DNA of 64,000 bases from Lytechinus variegatus (lineage: Eukaryota > Echinodermata > Echinoidea > Temnopleuroida > Toxopneustidae). Position 1 is the first letter of the stretch, and every line of letters starts with the position of its first letter. Both the position numbers and the translations under genes were made by a program. Of this stretch, positions 1 through 10,198 are shown piece by piece. Below the pieces are notes generated by a model. That model was not told the origin of the DNA. It saw only the letters and a list, made by a program, of their open reading frames with translations, and did not search any database. Where the stretch lies: the NCBI RefSeq assembly GCF_018143015.1, contig NC_054740.1, forward strand, positions 48,124,740 to 48,188,739, read 5' to 3'.

Positions 1-430
1 TTCTTTTCCACCTTATAATTCTTCTTGTTCTCATCCTTCACTCCCTTCTTCATCTACTCTTCTTACTCCTTCTCCTTTTTAAAATCTTTTTTTCTTCTTC
101 ATATCCTTTGTCGTCTTTCATTGTTCTTTTTTCTCCACCTCATCCTTTCCTTCTGCTTCTTTCTTTTCCTTCCTCCCCTTTTTCTACGTCTCCTCTCTTC
201 TTGTTGTTCTTCTGCCCACCTGCCCTTCTTATACGTCTCCTACTGCTTTTCCTTCGTCCTTCTTCTTTTTCTTCTTGCGTCTCCTTTTTTTCTCTATCTT
301 CCTTTTCCTCCCCGTATCCTTCCTCATCTCTCATTATTAATCTCATCCCTTTTTACTGCTCCTCCATTCTACATGTACGTCTGCTTCTCCTTGGTAATTC
401 TTCTTCTCCTCCTTCTCCCACCCCATCGAT
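1..430. repeat. Polypyrimidine (CT-rich) tract
   Basis: The plus strand is almost pure C and T for about 430 bases, mostly TTC/CTT/TCC runs without a fixed period. It gives long Ser/Phe/Leu-rich open frames in two plus-strand frames and a Lys/Glu/Arg-rich one on the other strand. Those are composition artefacts, not genes. Confidence 0.85.
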
Positions 431-1818
431 TTATGATGATAAAATTATAATGAAATAATAGAAATGTTAACGAAGATAATACTTATAATAGAGAAATGAA
501 GATGATTGCGATAGTAACAGCGGTGATGACGATATCGATAACTATGGGAGGATATAGACCATGTACAGCACAACGTATCAGCCGCAATTTCAAATATGAT
601 TACATGACGATCTCGATACGAAATATTCATCATAAATCTAGACCTATACATTAATATACACTTATCTTTGTAGAATAATGAAATCGCCGCTCAATATCGA
701 TAATTCTGATGATCACTAAAACAGAAAAGCATACGTGGGACAGTGTATTATAACATTCAGGGATTCGATTTTAAGGCGCGCGAGAGCAATCGCGCGCTAC
801 ATGCGCGCCTTAATCCATTTTTGGTAGCGCGATTAATAGAGCGCCTCGCGATCGTTGACCTGCGCGGCAATGCCTAAAGTCGCCCTCGAAATCACCCAAA
901 ATCATGCTTATTGCCGAGTGAATAACAACTCAATATGCTCGAGCTCCGCTTACCATTTAAAAGTCATCCAAAATCCAACACTCAAAGTCATGAATAATCC
1001 TTAAAAATAGCGAGTAGTGCAGTTTCAAATTCAGACGTTGCGTTATTTTTTTCTGTACCACGTATTTCCATATACATGGTACCAAGTACGGAAAAAAAAA
1101 TCAATGCAACGGTCGGGAAACAGTTGCATGTATAGGGGTCTATTATGACTACCACCATGTGCAATTTCGAATGCACATGTTTCCCCTACAGATATCACGA
1201 TTCTGTGATTAAATAATTCGAATTACACAGGAAATAAATCCCTGAGACTTGTAACCTAGCATTAGTGAGTTGTCATTCGGCTTTGCTTTTCAAAACGGCT
1301 TATTAACTTCCAAAATAAGTTACCTTATTTATTAATTATAACTAAAAAATCATTTATTTTCTTTTTCTAGGGGATGAGGTATTATATCAGACAATAAATC
1401 ATCAAACAAAGCTCCATCTATTTTACAAGGCTGGCGGCAGGCTCACGCATTGGCGCTTTTACTAGCTAGCCAGTTAGAGCTCTGTCTCTGCCAGAGCTCT
1501 GGGGGACGAATCACTCAGTAAAGGCCTCAATGATGGTGATTTTCTGTTTCAGACAGAGTTTAAATTTCATGAATATTATTCAAAACTATCAATAAAGTTT
1601 GATGATTTCTTCATTGTCATGTATATTTAAGTTCTTAATGAATACATTCTCACCGAATTTAGACTCCCAAATAGAGAAATGAAATTTTCATGGAGATCTG
1701 CGTTTTCAAAGAACTTCAGGAAAAGTTTGGGGATGTGGGCCTTTATTACATGTACATGGCTGAGTACAGGGTATTGTACTGGAATAGATGGAGTAGAAAT
1801 TAGTTATTGAATTCATTC
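431..1818. other. No gene recognised; unclassified AT-rich sequence
   Basis: Unclassified intergenic sequence. The only structures I see are the GC-rich hairpin at 771-813 and a short palindrome with two AGAGCTCT boxes around 1473-1500. No coding frame resembles a known protein. Confidence 0.5.
771..813. repeat. Short GC-rich palindrome bounded by TTAA
   Basis: TTAAGGCGCGC at the left and GCGCGCCTTAA at the right are exact inverted repeats around a 21-base loop that is also CG-rich. It may be the end of a TTAA-targeting element or a simple cruciform-forming sequence. No partner end was found. Confidence 0.5.
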
Positions 1819-2284
1819 ATATCCAAGTCCAACTCACAGTCTCACACACACACGCACTCAAGCACACACACCCACATCCACCCACACACACCCACAGCCA
1901 AGATTCTAAGCATGAAAAATAACTTTAAAAATCATACAATATTGAACAAAAAGTAATTATTCATTAATAAATGAACAGGTATATCCAAGTCCAACTCACA
2001 GTCACACACACACGCACTCACCCACACACACACACCCACATCCAAGATTCTAAGCATGAAAAATAACTTTAAAAATCATACAATATTGAACTAAAAGTAA
2101 TAATTCATTAATAAGTGAACAGGTATAACCAAGTCCAACTCACAGTCACACACACACGCACTCACCCACACACACCCACATCCACCCACACACATCCACA
2201 TCTAAGATTCTAAGCATGAAAAATAACTTTAAAAATCATACAATATTGAACAAAAAGTAATAATTCATTAATAAGTGAACAGGT
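1819..2284 (+). repeat. Three-copy tandem repeat, 144-162 bp units
   Basis: Three direct units lie at 1819-1980, 1981-2124 and 2125-2284. Each starts ATATCCAAGTCCAACTCACA (third: ATAACC...), passes through a CA-rich stretch of variable length, then a nearly invariant tail containing AAGATTCTAAGCATGAAAAA and ending GTGAACAGGT or ATGAACAGGT. Length differences are confined to the CA tract. The near-identity of the tails suggests recent duplication or ongoing homogenisation. Confidence 0.9.
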
Positions 2285-2987
2285 ATTCCTCAAAATACAA
2301 AAAAGTAGCATTTAAAAAGAGCCCCCGAAATTTGCCCAAAAAAATTAAAATGGAGCCCCTGAAAAAAAAAATTGTTAGTGACTTAACTTTAAGCCAAAGT
2401 CAAAACCTAACTCAAACAGGTTTTGATAATACACAATCTAATTACAATTTTTTTTTAAACAATTACAAATACTTCCTTTGGTTGTTGATTGTAACTTTAT
2501 AGTACATACATTTCCTCCATCTATTTTGTTAATTGGACAAAAAGCTCCCCTTGTATGTTGAAGAAGAGCTTTTTGCAGTGCTCCTCTACCGCTCTCCTTA
2601 AAAGATCTAGGAGAGCTATTTATTGCTCCCCTCATAATTATAAAACTGAGTCCCTGAACATTGCCTCGAAAAATACCTGACATTTGATGGAATTCTGTGC
2701 TTATAATCGCTCATTTCTCAGCACTTTTACTACTTTCTTTCACAGGGCTATTTGGCAAATGTTTTTCATTTATACAAACACTTCGTTGGTAAATTTCATT
2801 GGATTCTGATCGAACAAATTTTCAGATCGTTACCACAGTTGGTATTTATCTTCAATTCCGAACATTACGTTTAATACGTTCAACCAATTAAATGAAGTTA
2901 TACTTTAGTCTGTAATATGTTGTTTTTATGTTGTACTCTCATACCCCGAGAGGCGATCGATAGGGTGAATACAATGTAAATCTAAAT
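2285..2987. other. No gene recognised
   Basis: AT-rich sequence with short homopolymers. Two phrases of the form GAG(C/T)CCCTGAA, at about 2354 and 2650, suggest an old repeat, but I cannot delimit an element. The open frames here have no recognisable domain. Confidence 0.4.
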
Positions 2988-3233
2988 CAGGGGTGGATCC
3001 AGCCTCCGCCAATAGGGGGGGTGATTTTTTTTCACCCATATTTTCCCCGATCGGCCACCCAATGTTGATATTTAATTATTTCTTTGAATTGGTTGTCCCA
3101 GTGGCGTAATGATTATTAAAGTTATTTAATAAGTCTTCGCATCATCTTATTCACTCGCCTTCCTCCTATGTTTTCCTCTTCTTTTTTTCTTTCTTTCCCT
3201 TTTTTTTGCTCCGCCAATAGGGGGGGGGGGCTT
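2988..3233. mobile_element. Short deletion derivative of the GGATCC-ended, poly-G element family
   Basis: The left end reads CAGGGGTGGATCCAGCCTCC followed by GCCAATAGGGGGGG; the right end carries GCTCCGCCAATAGGGGGGGG. Both ends closely match the ends of the 1.7-kb copy at 21946-23660, including the phrase CATATTTTCCCCGATCGGCC near the left end and a CT-rich tract just before the right end. The long GCTCGCGC-repeat interior is missing, so this looks like an internally deleted, MITE-sized relative. Confidence 0.65.
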
Positions 3234-3286
3234 TGTAAATGTAAATCCAACCAAGAATCGGATCTATACAACATAATGTCTAAAGG

Positions 3287-3436
3287 TCAGGGGAGGATCC
3301 ATGACAGGGGAAAAAAGGTTCCGCTTTTAGGGGGGGGCACTCTTCTGTTTTGGCTGCATTTTGCATTACAAATTCTAATTGTGCCTCTCATAATGAAAGG
3401 GGGCAAGGGCGGCTCCCCCCTAAATCCCCCAGTGAT
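3287..3436. mobile_element. Possible related poly-G element fragment
   Basis: Starts CAGGGGAGGATCCATGACAG and contains a run of eight Gs followed by CACTCTTCTG, then GGGGGCAAGGGCGGCTCCCC near the right side. It resembles the ends of the neighbouring GGATCC-ended family but is too short and diverged to align convincingly. It may be an independent short inverted-repeat element. Confidence 0.35.
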
Positions 3437-4599
3437 AGAAGGGTGACAGGAAGTTTGAGGATGCTGATTCATTCATGGCATACTATTTTCGAAATAGACG
3501 ACCACAATTTTGTAAATATCCAGTCCACGCGCATGCGTACTCTCATTTCGAAGACGCAAGTCATAAAATAATTTCACCCCACTTGATCACGGTTTCTGCG
3601 AGGACACAACTCTGCTTTCTCATGAATATTGATTTCGATGTAGAGGCAGAAATCGGGAGAACCCCTCTCAAATTTCCGAGTTTTGTCCACTCTTTCAACT
3701 GTATTTCCTCCATTTTTTTCACCCTTCCTCTTATTCCATCCCAATATTATTTTTTTATTTCTCTCTGTTTCCCCTTCCTTTTCTCTCCCTTTGACCTCTT
3801 AGTTTCTTTTTCCTCTTTTCACAATCCCTTTTGGTCCCGTTTTTTAAAACATGGAGATAAAGAAAATTAAGAGACAATATGTTATCCTGGGGAAATGGTT
3901 GCCCGTCAAAAATATGAAAAAACTATTTAAAACAGTTTCTAATAAATCTTTGTAAATCTTTTATATTTCTATGCCTAATAGCGCTAAGCTAGCTGTTCCG
4001 GTCATATTTATTTTATCATTCTATTTCCTTCTGTTTTTTTTTTTTTTTTGGGGGGGGGGGCGTTCTCAACACCTGCTTGAGATGCGAGTAATAATTAATA
4101 TTCCAAGTCGACGTGAATTCTACGAATGGCTTGGGCCTACGAAACGAAAATATGTGGAATCTTATTTTCCCTAAAACATGAATTGACTGTCTTCCAATTG
4201 CAAAAAAAGAGGTTTTCATGGTTATTGCAGCAAATTCGAAAGATCAGTAACGATTTTTGACACATGCGTGATTTTTTTTTAAGCTACCGTGGCTTTATGA
4301 ATGCACCCGATAGATGCGAACCACAGTTCAGAACAGTGACCCGAACTCTCGATCCGACAGTCAATATGAACATGATGAAGGCACACATTTGTTTTGGTCA
4401 TAGAGGGAGCTATTAAGAATAGATTCTTCGGCCTTTCGACAGAAATTAAGACTTGCAGGAAAGACGAACAAAAGAACGGTGGCATTAAAGGGCCTTTGAT
4501 GGCGGCCGTTCCTTTGAAGACAAGGGAACGTTGGGCGGGAAAGCCGAAGCGAAAACCCGGATGCGGGAAGAACGATGAAGAACGGTGCATGGACTTTTG
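3437..4599. other. No gene recognised; CT-rich and poly-T/poly-G tracts
   Basis: Contains a CT-rich block at about 3680-3845 and a T run followed by a G run at 4037-4061. Several overlapping open frames of 67-131 codons occur, but none shows a family motif and they compete on both strands. Confidence 0.45.
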
Positions 4600-5690
4600 A
4601 CAAGCTACCTAAGTCTGGCCTGATTGTCTTTACATGTTCCTAAATTTATGTCTGTACGCTTCTGGAACCAACTCATATGCATTGAGAATTGTTTCTTTCA
4701 CTGTAGCATAGTCACGTGATTGCATTTCAGCAAATACCAGAAAAACACTCTCGACATCTTGAATAGACTTTTGAATAGACTTTTGCAGCCTTTCCAACAA
4801 AAACACTTTGGAAAAGAGTCCAGTATTCCTCAGGCCAATTCAGTCTCTTGGCCACTTTTTCATACGACACAAAATATGTATCAACTCCCTCTTCATCAAA
4901 TTTTGGCACAAGGCGAATGTTCTTCGCCACATCAAAGCCTTGGGGAGATTTATCTTTAGCGGAGTTAGTATGTGCATGAGCTAACTCAATTTCTTTCAAC
5001 TTTAACTGGTACTCCAATCTCATTCTCTCCTTTTCAATGTTTATTTTCTCCATTTCAATGTTTTCTCTGATTTTCTCTTTCTCCAATTCAATAATTGCTA
5101 GTTGGATCTGAGCATCATCTGAAATATTCAAGTTTCTGTTATCAAATCATCTTTCTTTAGTGACTTCAAATGATCATATGACAATTCTGTCTCATTGCAA
5201 GAAATTCTTCACCATCAAATGTAGCCATAGTGGAATATACAGAAATACAAGCAAGTAATAACACAGTATAGTATATTCTAGAACTTTCCTAAAATTTCCA
5301 AAATGTTTTCAATTCAAATTGGCTTTTATTTCAAATTGACTTTCGTCTCAAATTGGCTTCCTGTGCAAATTGGCTTTCGTTTCCCGGACAAGCCCCCAAA
5401 ATTATTTGTTACGTTACTGCAACAAATAACAATTAAATAATTTGAAATTTGATTCCCCTTTTTTTTAATAGAGGAAATAATTAACCATATACAAAGCATA
5501 AATAAATATTGATCTTACATTTACATCTCTTGAGGTGACAGATGTGCAATATATCCGAAGTGAAATCCTATATCCAAATAAAAATCCCAGTTGGTTCGGG
5601 AAGATTCTGTAAATTAAAGTTCACAATGATGGCGACGATGAAATGGATGTTGAAGCACGATGAATAATAAAGAGTCACTGTAACGGATGC
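4600..5690 (-). mobile_element. Fossil LTR-retrotransposon fragment (gag plus one LTR-like end)
   Basis: Minus-strand remnant, probably Ty3/Gypsy-like. Reading along the minus strand: an LTR-like piece (about 5690-5401), a primer-binding site at 5383-5398 (TGGGGGCTTGTCCGGG, like the tRNA-Pro type used by many retroviruses and some LTR elements), and a gag-like region over 5232-4600. The gag part has a charged coiled-coil-like stretch rich in Glu/Lys, then a segment (RLVPKFDEEGVDTYF) typical of SCAN-related Gag proteins of such elements. No protease, reverse transcriptase or integrase is visible, so the copy is an incomplete, broken fossil with several breaks. Confidence 0.65.
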
Positions 5691-6146
5691 CAAGTGCACT
5701 TTTGCGTGAAAAGTATCATTTTAGCGTAAAATCTGAAAGACTGTCGAAAATTTAAAAAAAATAAAAAACATATTTTTACCTTTTAATGGGATTTGTAAGG
5801 AATTTTGATTCCCTTTGATATGCAATCATTTATATTTGGAGTTTCAAATTATAAGTCTACTAAATATGCATTTCAATTTGGAATATTACACACACATATA
5901 TAGCAATATGACAGAATAAATAGTGATTTACTCAAAATAAAAGTTTGTAAACACTATCAGTAGTTCTAAAAAAAATTTACAACTTAAATTTTTCGATTTA
6001 AATTGGTTCATCTATTGAATATCGATTGTTTCTTATGTCACAAATATTTAAAAAAAAATTAAGATGGAAGATCTATTTTCCGAAAGGGGACATGCAAAAT
6101 TTATCGGGGAGGAGGGCATTTTGAATGTAAAATTGAAGATGTCGTA
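5691..6146. other. AT-rich spacer between two LTR-like pieces
   Basis: Very AT-rich, with no recognisable gene or terminal repeat. It lies between two sequences that resemble each other and so may be unrelated DNA separating two LTR remnants. Confidence 0.35.
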
Positions 6147-6748
6147 CATTTGTTACAATACTGCAACAAATAACAAGAAATATTGAGTGTTGAATTTCCT
6201 TTTCTTTTATTACAGGAAATTATACATTAACAATCATAAATAAAACAAATAAATATTGATCTTACGTCTATTGAGATTGCGATAATAATACAAAGTAAAA
6301 TCCAATGATAATCCAAGTTGGCTTGCGAAGATAAGTTCACAATGATGGCGATGATGAAACTGATGTTGAAGCACGATGAATAACAAGAGTCACTGTAACA
6401 AGTTGAAATGTCCGTGAAGACGATGTTGATGATGATTAATAGTCATTTTCAGCAATCCCTGGGTTGAAAAGCATTCATTGAAACAGCTTTATGATCTCGA
6501 TGAGAATTCCTCTCTCAAAGTAACTGCAAACCGTTCATTGATGGCGGGTAAATAATTCCACAGAAGATAAATATTCCAGGTGGAAATAAAGTCTGGCATG
6601 AAACTCTAAGTTCTGATCTGATATGATGATGTCCTTGAAGAATCTGCCAGCTAGAGGTTTCTAGTATACACCATTCTGGAATTTTCTAGTATTGTCTATA
6701 AAAAGAACATTCTCCTTCTTTCAGGAGCAGTCAAATTCCAGAAGACTC
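6147..6748 (-). repeat. Second LTR-like copy of the fossil element
   Basis: From about 6147 to 6401 this matches 5401-5690 in order: TGTTAC...ACTGCAACAAATAACAA, AAATATTGATCTTAC, GTTCACAATGATGGCGA, TTGAAGCACGATGAATAA and GAGTCACTGTAAC. The segment to 6748 probably continues the same LTR on its upstream side. Read as an old LTR remnant of the element at 4600-5690; a solo LTR of a second copy is equally possible. Confidence 0.55.
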
Positions 6749-7472
6749 TTAACCCTAAAAAGACTAGGGGGGCTGATTTTTCGTGATAAATCCGCCGCGC
6801 GAAATTTTTTGACCGCGACGCTCGCTGACTTTTTACTTTCAAGTCTCACGCAACTTTTTAGAACAAAATTGTGACCCCCGGGTACGTGGTTCCAAAATTA
6901 CGCAACATTTCGTAAGTGCATGCAGACCCAAAATTACTCAAAAACGTGAATTTGTGTACAAATCCAATGCAAATAGTGTTCTTAGCCAAAATTCATAAAT
7001 GTATCATAATTTTTCCTTTTACTGCTTAAAATCAATTAATTTTATCTTGTTTATGGTCAAAACAAAGTCCCAGACAATTTACATTGAAAAAACAATAAAA
7101 AAAAAGTCGAAAAACAAAGAAATACATAAGAAATTTGGAAAATAATAGAATACATAAGAAAATAAATGTGATTTTGAAATTTTTTTTAAAATCAATTTGA
7201 TCAGATGCCTATCTAGAGTATGTGAAACAAAAATTAGCATTTCAGGGGCATTATTTTATTAATAAGAGCAAACTTATGATTTTATGCATAAATTAGCATA
7301 ATTAATGAGACATGTGATTTTTGCAGAATTTGATGTTATAGTTTTGTAGATAATGCCATGGGTAATGCGTGTGCCAATTTTTGTCACAATCGTGCGATTG
7401 ACAGCAGAGATCATAACCCCCCCCCCCCCCGTCTCCTTAGGCGTCGAAATAGCCCAGTCTATTTAGGGTTAA
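6749..7472. mobile_element. piggyBac-like TTAA MITE (716 bp plus target copies)
   Basis: TTAA occurs at 6749-6752 and 7469-7472. Between them the left end begins CCCTAAAAAGACTAGGGGGG and the right end, reversed, begins CCCTAAATAGACTGGGC. A TTAA target with ends starting CCC is the signature of the piggyBac superfamily. The interior is AT-rich, ends in a run of about 14 Cs, and codes for nothing recognisable, so this is a non-autonomous copy. It lies right next to the LTR-like remnant. Confidence 0.75.
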
Positions 7473-7868
7473 ATGACCTCAGTGAAATTAACAATGTCAA
7501 CAAAATAGCTAAGCCTATTTTTTTTTCACTGCAGGAGGAAGCTCTATTGTCTGCCTTAAATAATAAAATTCTTCAGCCTATTGTGTAGCCTTCTCTATCG
7601 TGTTTCTTTGCAAATTGCAGAAATAACAGAAATTACTTTATCTCATTATATATAGTGCCGAACAAAGATTTACTGCCAGGACATTCTGGAACACTCTCAA
7701 AGAAAAAATAACTAAATAAATGAATGTAATTGCTCTAACAATTCCTCTTACACATAACACATGTATAAGTACATACTAAAGCGAGTATTTAATTACATAC
7801 ATACTAAAGTGAGTTTTTAATTAGATAGCACAACTTGTCAATTTTTTTGCATCCCAGCTAAAAGCCTG
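7473..7868. other. No gene recognised
   Basis: AT-rich spacer with a short imperfect repeat (ACATACTAAAG.GAGT.TTTAATTA) near 7771-7824. Nothing else stands out. Confidence 0.4.
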
Positions 7869-8387
7869 CGGGGGCACTTGAACAAAAAAGTGGTGGGGTT
7901 GTGCCTTGGGAGAGACAAAAAAACGGGGGCCTTGAAGCGGGCTTATTGTTAAGAGGGACCTCGGAACGGCTTTGGAACTACAAATGTTTGTGAAAACGGG
8001 GGTCCTTGGAACGGATCGCCAGCGTGTGAGTGCGTATGCATCCCTATGGAACGGGCATGCGTGTATGATGCAGCTAGCCGCCGGGTGCGCTCACGCAGAG
8101 GCGATGGTCGGACAGTGCTCTGTGGCCGCTTTTCACCAAAATTGCAGCTCATTGTAGCAGATCAATGCGATCGGAATGGCTTAACGAAAAATATGCGAAG
8201 CTTTGGAGCGGATTTCTTTCTTCTTTTTTTTTTCTCGATAAGAAGAAAATGCTATGCTTTGGAGCGGCTTTCTCTCTTCTTTTTCTCAATAAGACAAAAA
8301 TGCTATGCCTTGGAACAGAAATTTGAGTGTAAAAATGGGGATCCCCTCCACGGCACATACCCACTATGCATTATATACTGAGTGCCC
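7869..8387 (-). mobile_element. Family-B poly-G-capped element, older copy
   Basis: Reverse-orientation relative of the element at 34221-34763. Shared landmarks are GTGCCGxGGAGGGGA...CCCCATTTT, TTCCAAGGCATAGCATTTTT, CTCCAAAGCTTCGCATATTT, ATTGATCTGCTACAATGAGC, and the end GGGCACTCAGTATATAATGC (here reversed at 8368-8387). The G caps have decayed to five Gs and no 8-bp target duplication remains, so this copy is older than the 34-kb one. Confidence 0.75.
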
Positions 8388-8529
8388 GAATACCATGTGA
8401 CCTCAGACTGCAGCATAACATGCAGGTCCCCCAAGTCCATCTACCATCAAAGTTTAGTTGAAAAGCGACTTACAGTTGTGGAGTTATGTGTCATTAGATT
8501 TGTGATGGATGGACGACATTTGGATCCTA

Positions 8530-10198
8530 ATACCATGGTCACATTTGCTACGGCCGCCGTAGATAAAAAAAATTTCTACGGCGAGTAGCAATTCTACGGT
8601 CGCCTCGGAATTTCCACGGCCACTTACTCTAGCGGTCACATATGTTACGGTCCTTGAAATCATGACGTACGGTCGCCCTAGGGCGACCATGCGCTGACCG
8701 TAGGTTTTTGACAAATACTACGGCAGACGCAAGGTAGCCGCAAGGCGCCCTCACGGCGGCCGCAGGGGGACTATACAGTGAGAAATAACATCATTTTACA
8801 TTAGACATTTCATTTCAGAAAGTTTTCAAAGTGTCGCACCATGCCCATGCGCGTATTCTGGGCAGTAAGGAGGGGGGGGGTTCGGGGCCCGGGCTGCCGG
8901 GTCGGCGAAAAGGGGGCGCCATAAAGAGGGAGGAAAGAAAGGGAAAGAAAAGGGAGATAAAAAGGAGGGGGAAAGAAGAGAAAGAGAAAAGGGAGAAAAG
9001 AAAGAGAGAAGGGAACAAGAAGGGAAAAGGAGAGAGGGGGGGTAAATTCGACCTTTGTGGTGATTCGCGCTTCGCGCTCGCATCGAATGATTAGTTAGAT
9101 GACATCCTGTTTAATGATTACCTAATGATTACCTCAATTGCGTAGAATGTCTAGTTTTGGAACGGAATATAATCGAATAATTTTTAAGTGCCCATCCTGA
9201 TCATGATTACCAATAATGCTTAGAATTTCCAAACTTTGGGTCATTTTGGAATATAGACAATCATCAGCTCGCCCTGACAAATAGATACCCATCCTGCTCA
9301 TGCTTACAAAACTTCTCAGAATTTTCTATTTTCAGGTCTATACACAAGCTATCAAAAATCGCGATCGCATTATTTATTTGGACTTATCAAATAAATCTCC
9401 CTTAACCATGTTAACTTGTTTGTATGAATAAAGTTAAGATGTTGATAAACACGTTAGTCTTAAGTAAGAACTACACCCTAGGAAACAACAACAAAAATCA
9501 GCATTTAACTCGCCATGATAGTAATAATAATAATGATAATGATAATAACATCATATTTTACCCAAGTTAGCCGCTAGTGAAAGGGCAATATCTGTGCTTC
9601 CTGGTCACATTTGTTTTTTTGTTTTTTTAATTGGTATTACAGTATATCATACTCATGGATAGTTTGCTTTTTATTAGGTCATAATTAAATAAGTTATCTG
9701 CAGTTGTCCTTTTTCATGTGATTATGAAATACGATAATTCAACATGCATTTAAGGCACCTGTTTGCCTGACGAGGAGAGGTCACCATTTTTTTCCGAAAA
9801 GTACACATGCATATGGGCCATAATTATAGGGCGGGCCCCCGAGGTGCAACATTCTGAATACGCGCCTGGTGGCTTCCGAGCAGATAACACAATAGGAAAA
9901 GGGGAGAGGGAAGAAAAACACGAGGGCAGCCGCACGGCCACCGTACGCTCAACGTACGGCCGCCGTAGACTGTTCTACGCCATGCCTACGGCTAGTCTAA
10001 TTTCTACGGCAGGCGTAGAAAAGAAAAAATGTTATAACTCCGAGTTAAAATTCTACGGCCACCCCTACGGCCTGTAAAAAGTAGGAATCCGCCGTACGTC
10101 GACCCTGCGGCCACCGCAGATTTTCTGCGGCCGCCGCAGAAATCTCTCGAATCTACGGCCGCCGTACGGCTGCCGTAGAGCATATGTGACCAAGGTAT
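8530..10198. mobile_element. Foldback-type element with TACGGCCGCCGTAG palindromes
   Basis: The left end (CATGGTCACATTTGCTACGG) and the right end reversed (CCTTGGTCACATATGCTCTA) are similar. Both flanks, 8545-8770 and 9930-10185, are packed with short near-palindromes of the form TACGGCCGCCGTAG in both orientations. A CG-dense palindromic flank round an unrelated core is typical of foldback or MITE-like elements. The core (8870-9900) holds other repeats, including a GGATCC-family fragment, and no coding region. No clear target duplication, so superfamily is unassigned. Confidence 0.6.
8858..9420. mobile_element. Fragment of the GGATCC/GCTCGCGC-repeat family
   Basis: Contains a poly-G stretch with GGGGCCCGGGCTGCCGG, a purine-rich tract (8920-9040) like that following the outer end of the copy at 17221, and then CGCGCTTCGCGCTCGCATCG at 9064-9083, the diagnostic internal motif of that family. 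The downstream sequence CATCCTGATCATGATTACC resembles internal monomers. It is nested in the TACGGCC foldback element. Confidence 0.5.
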
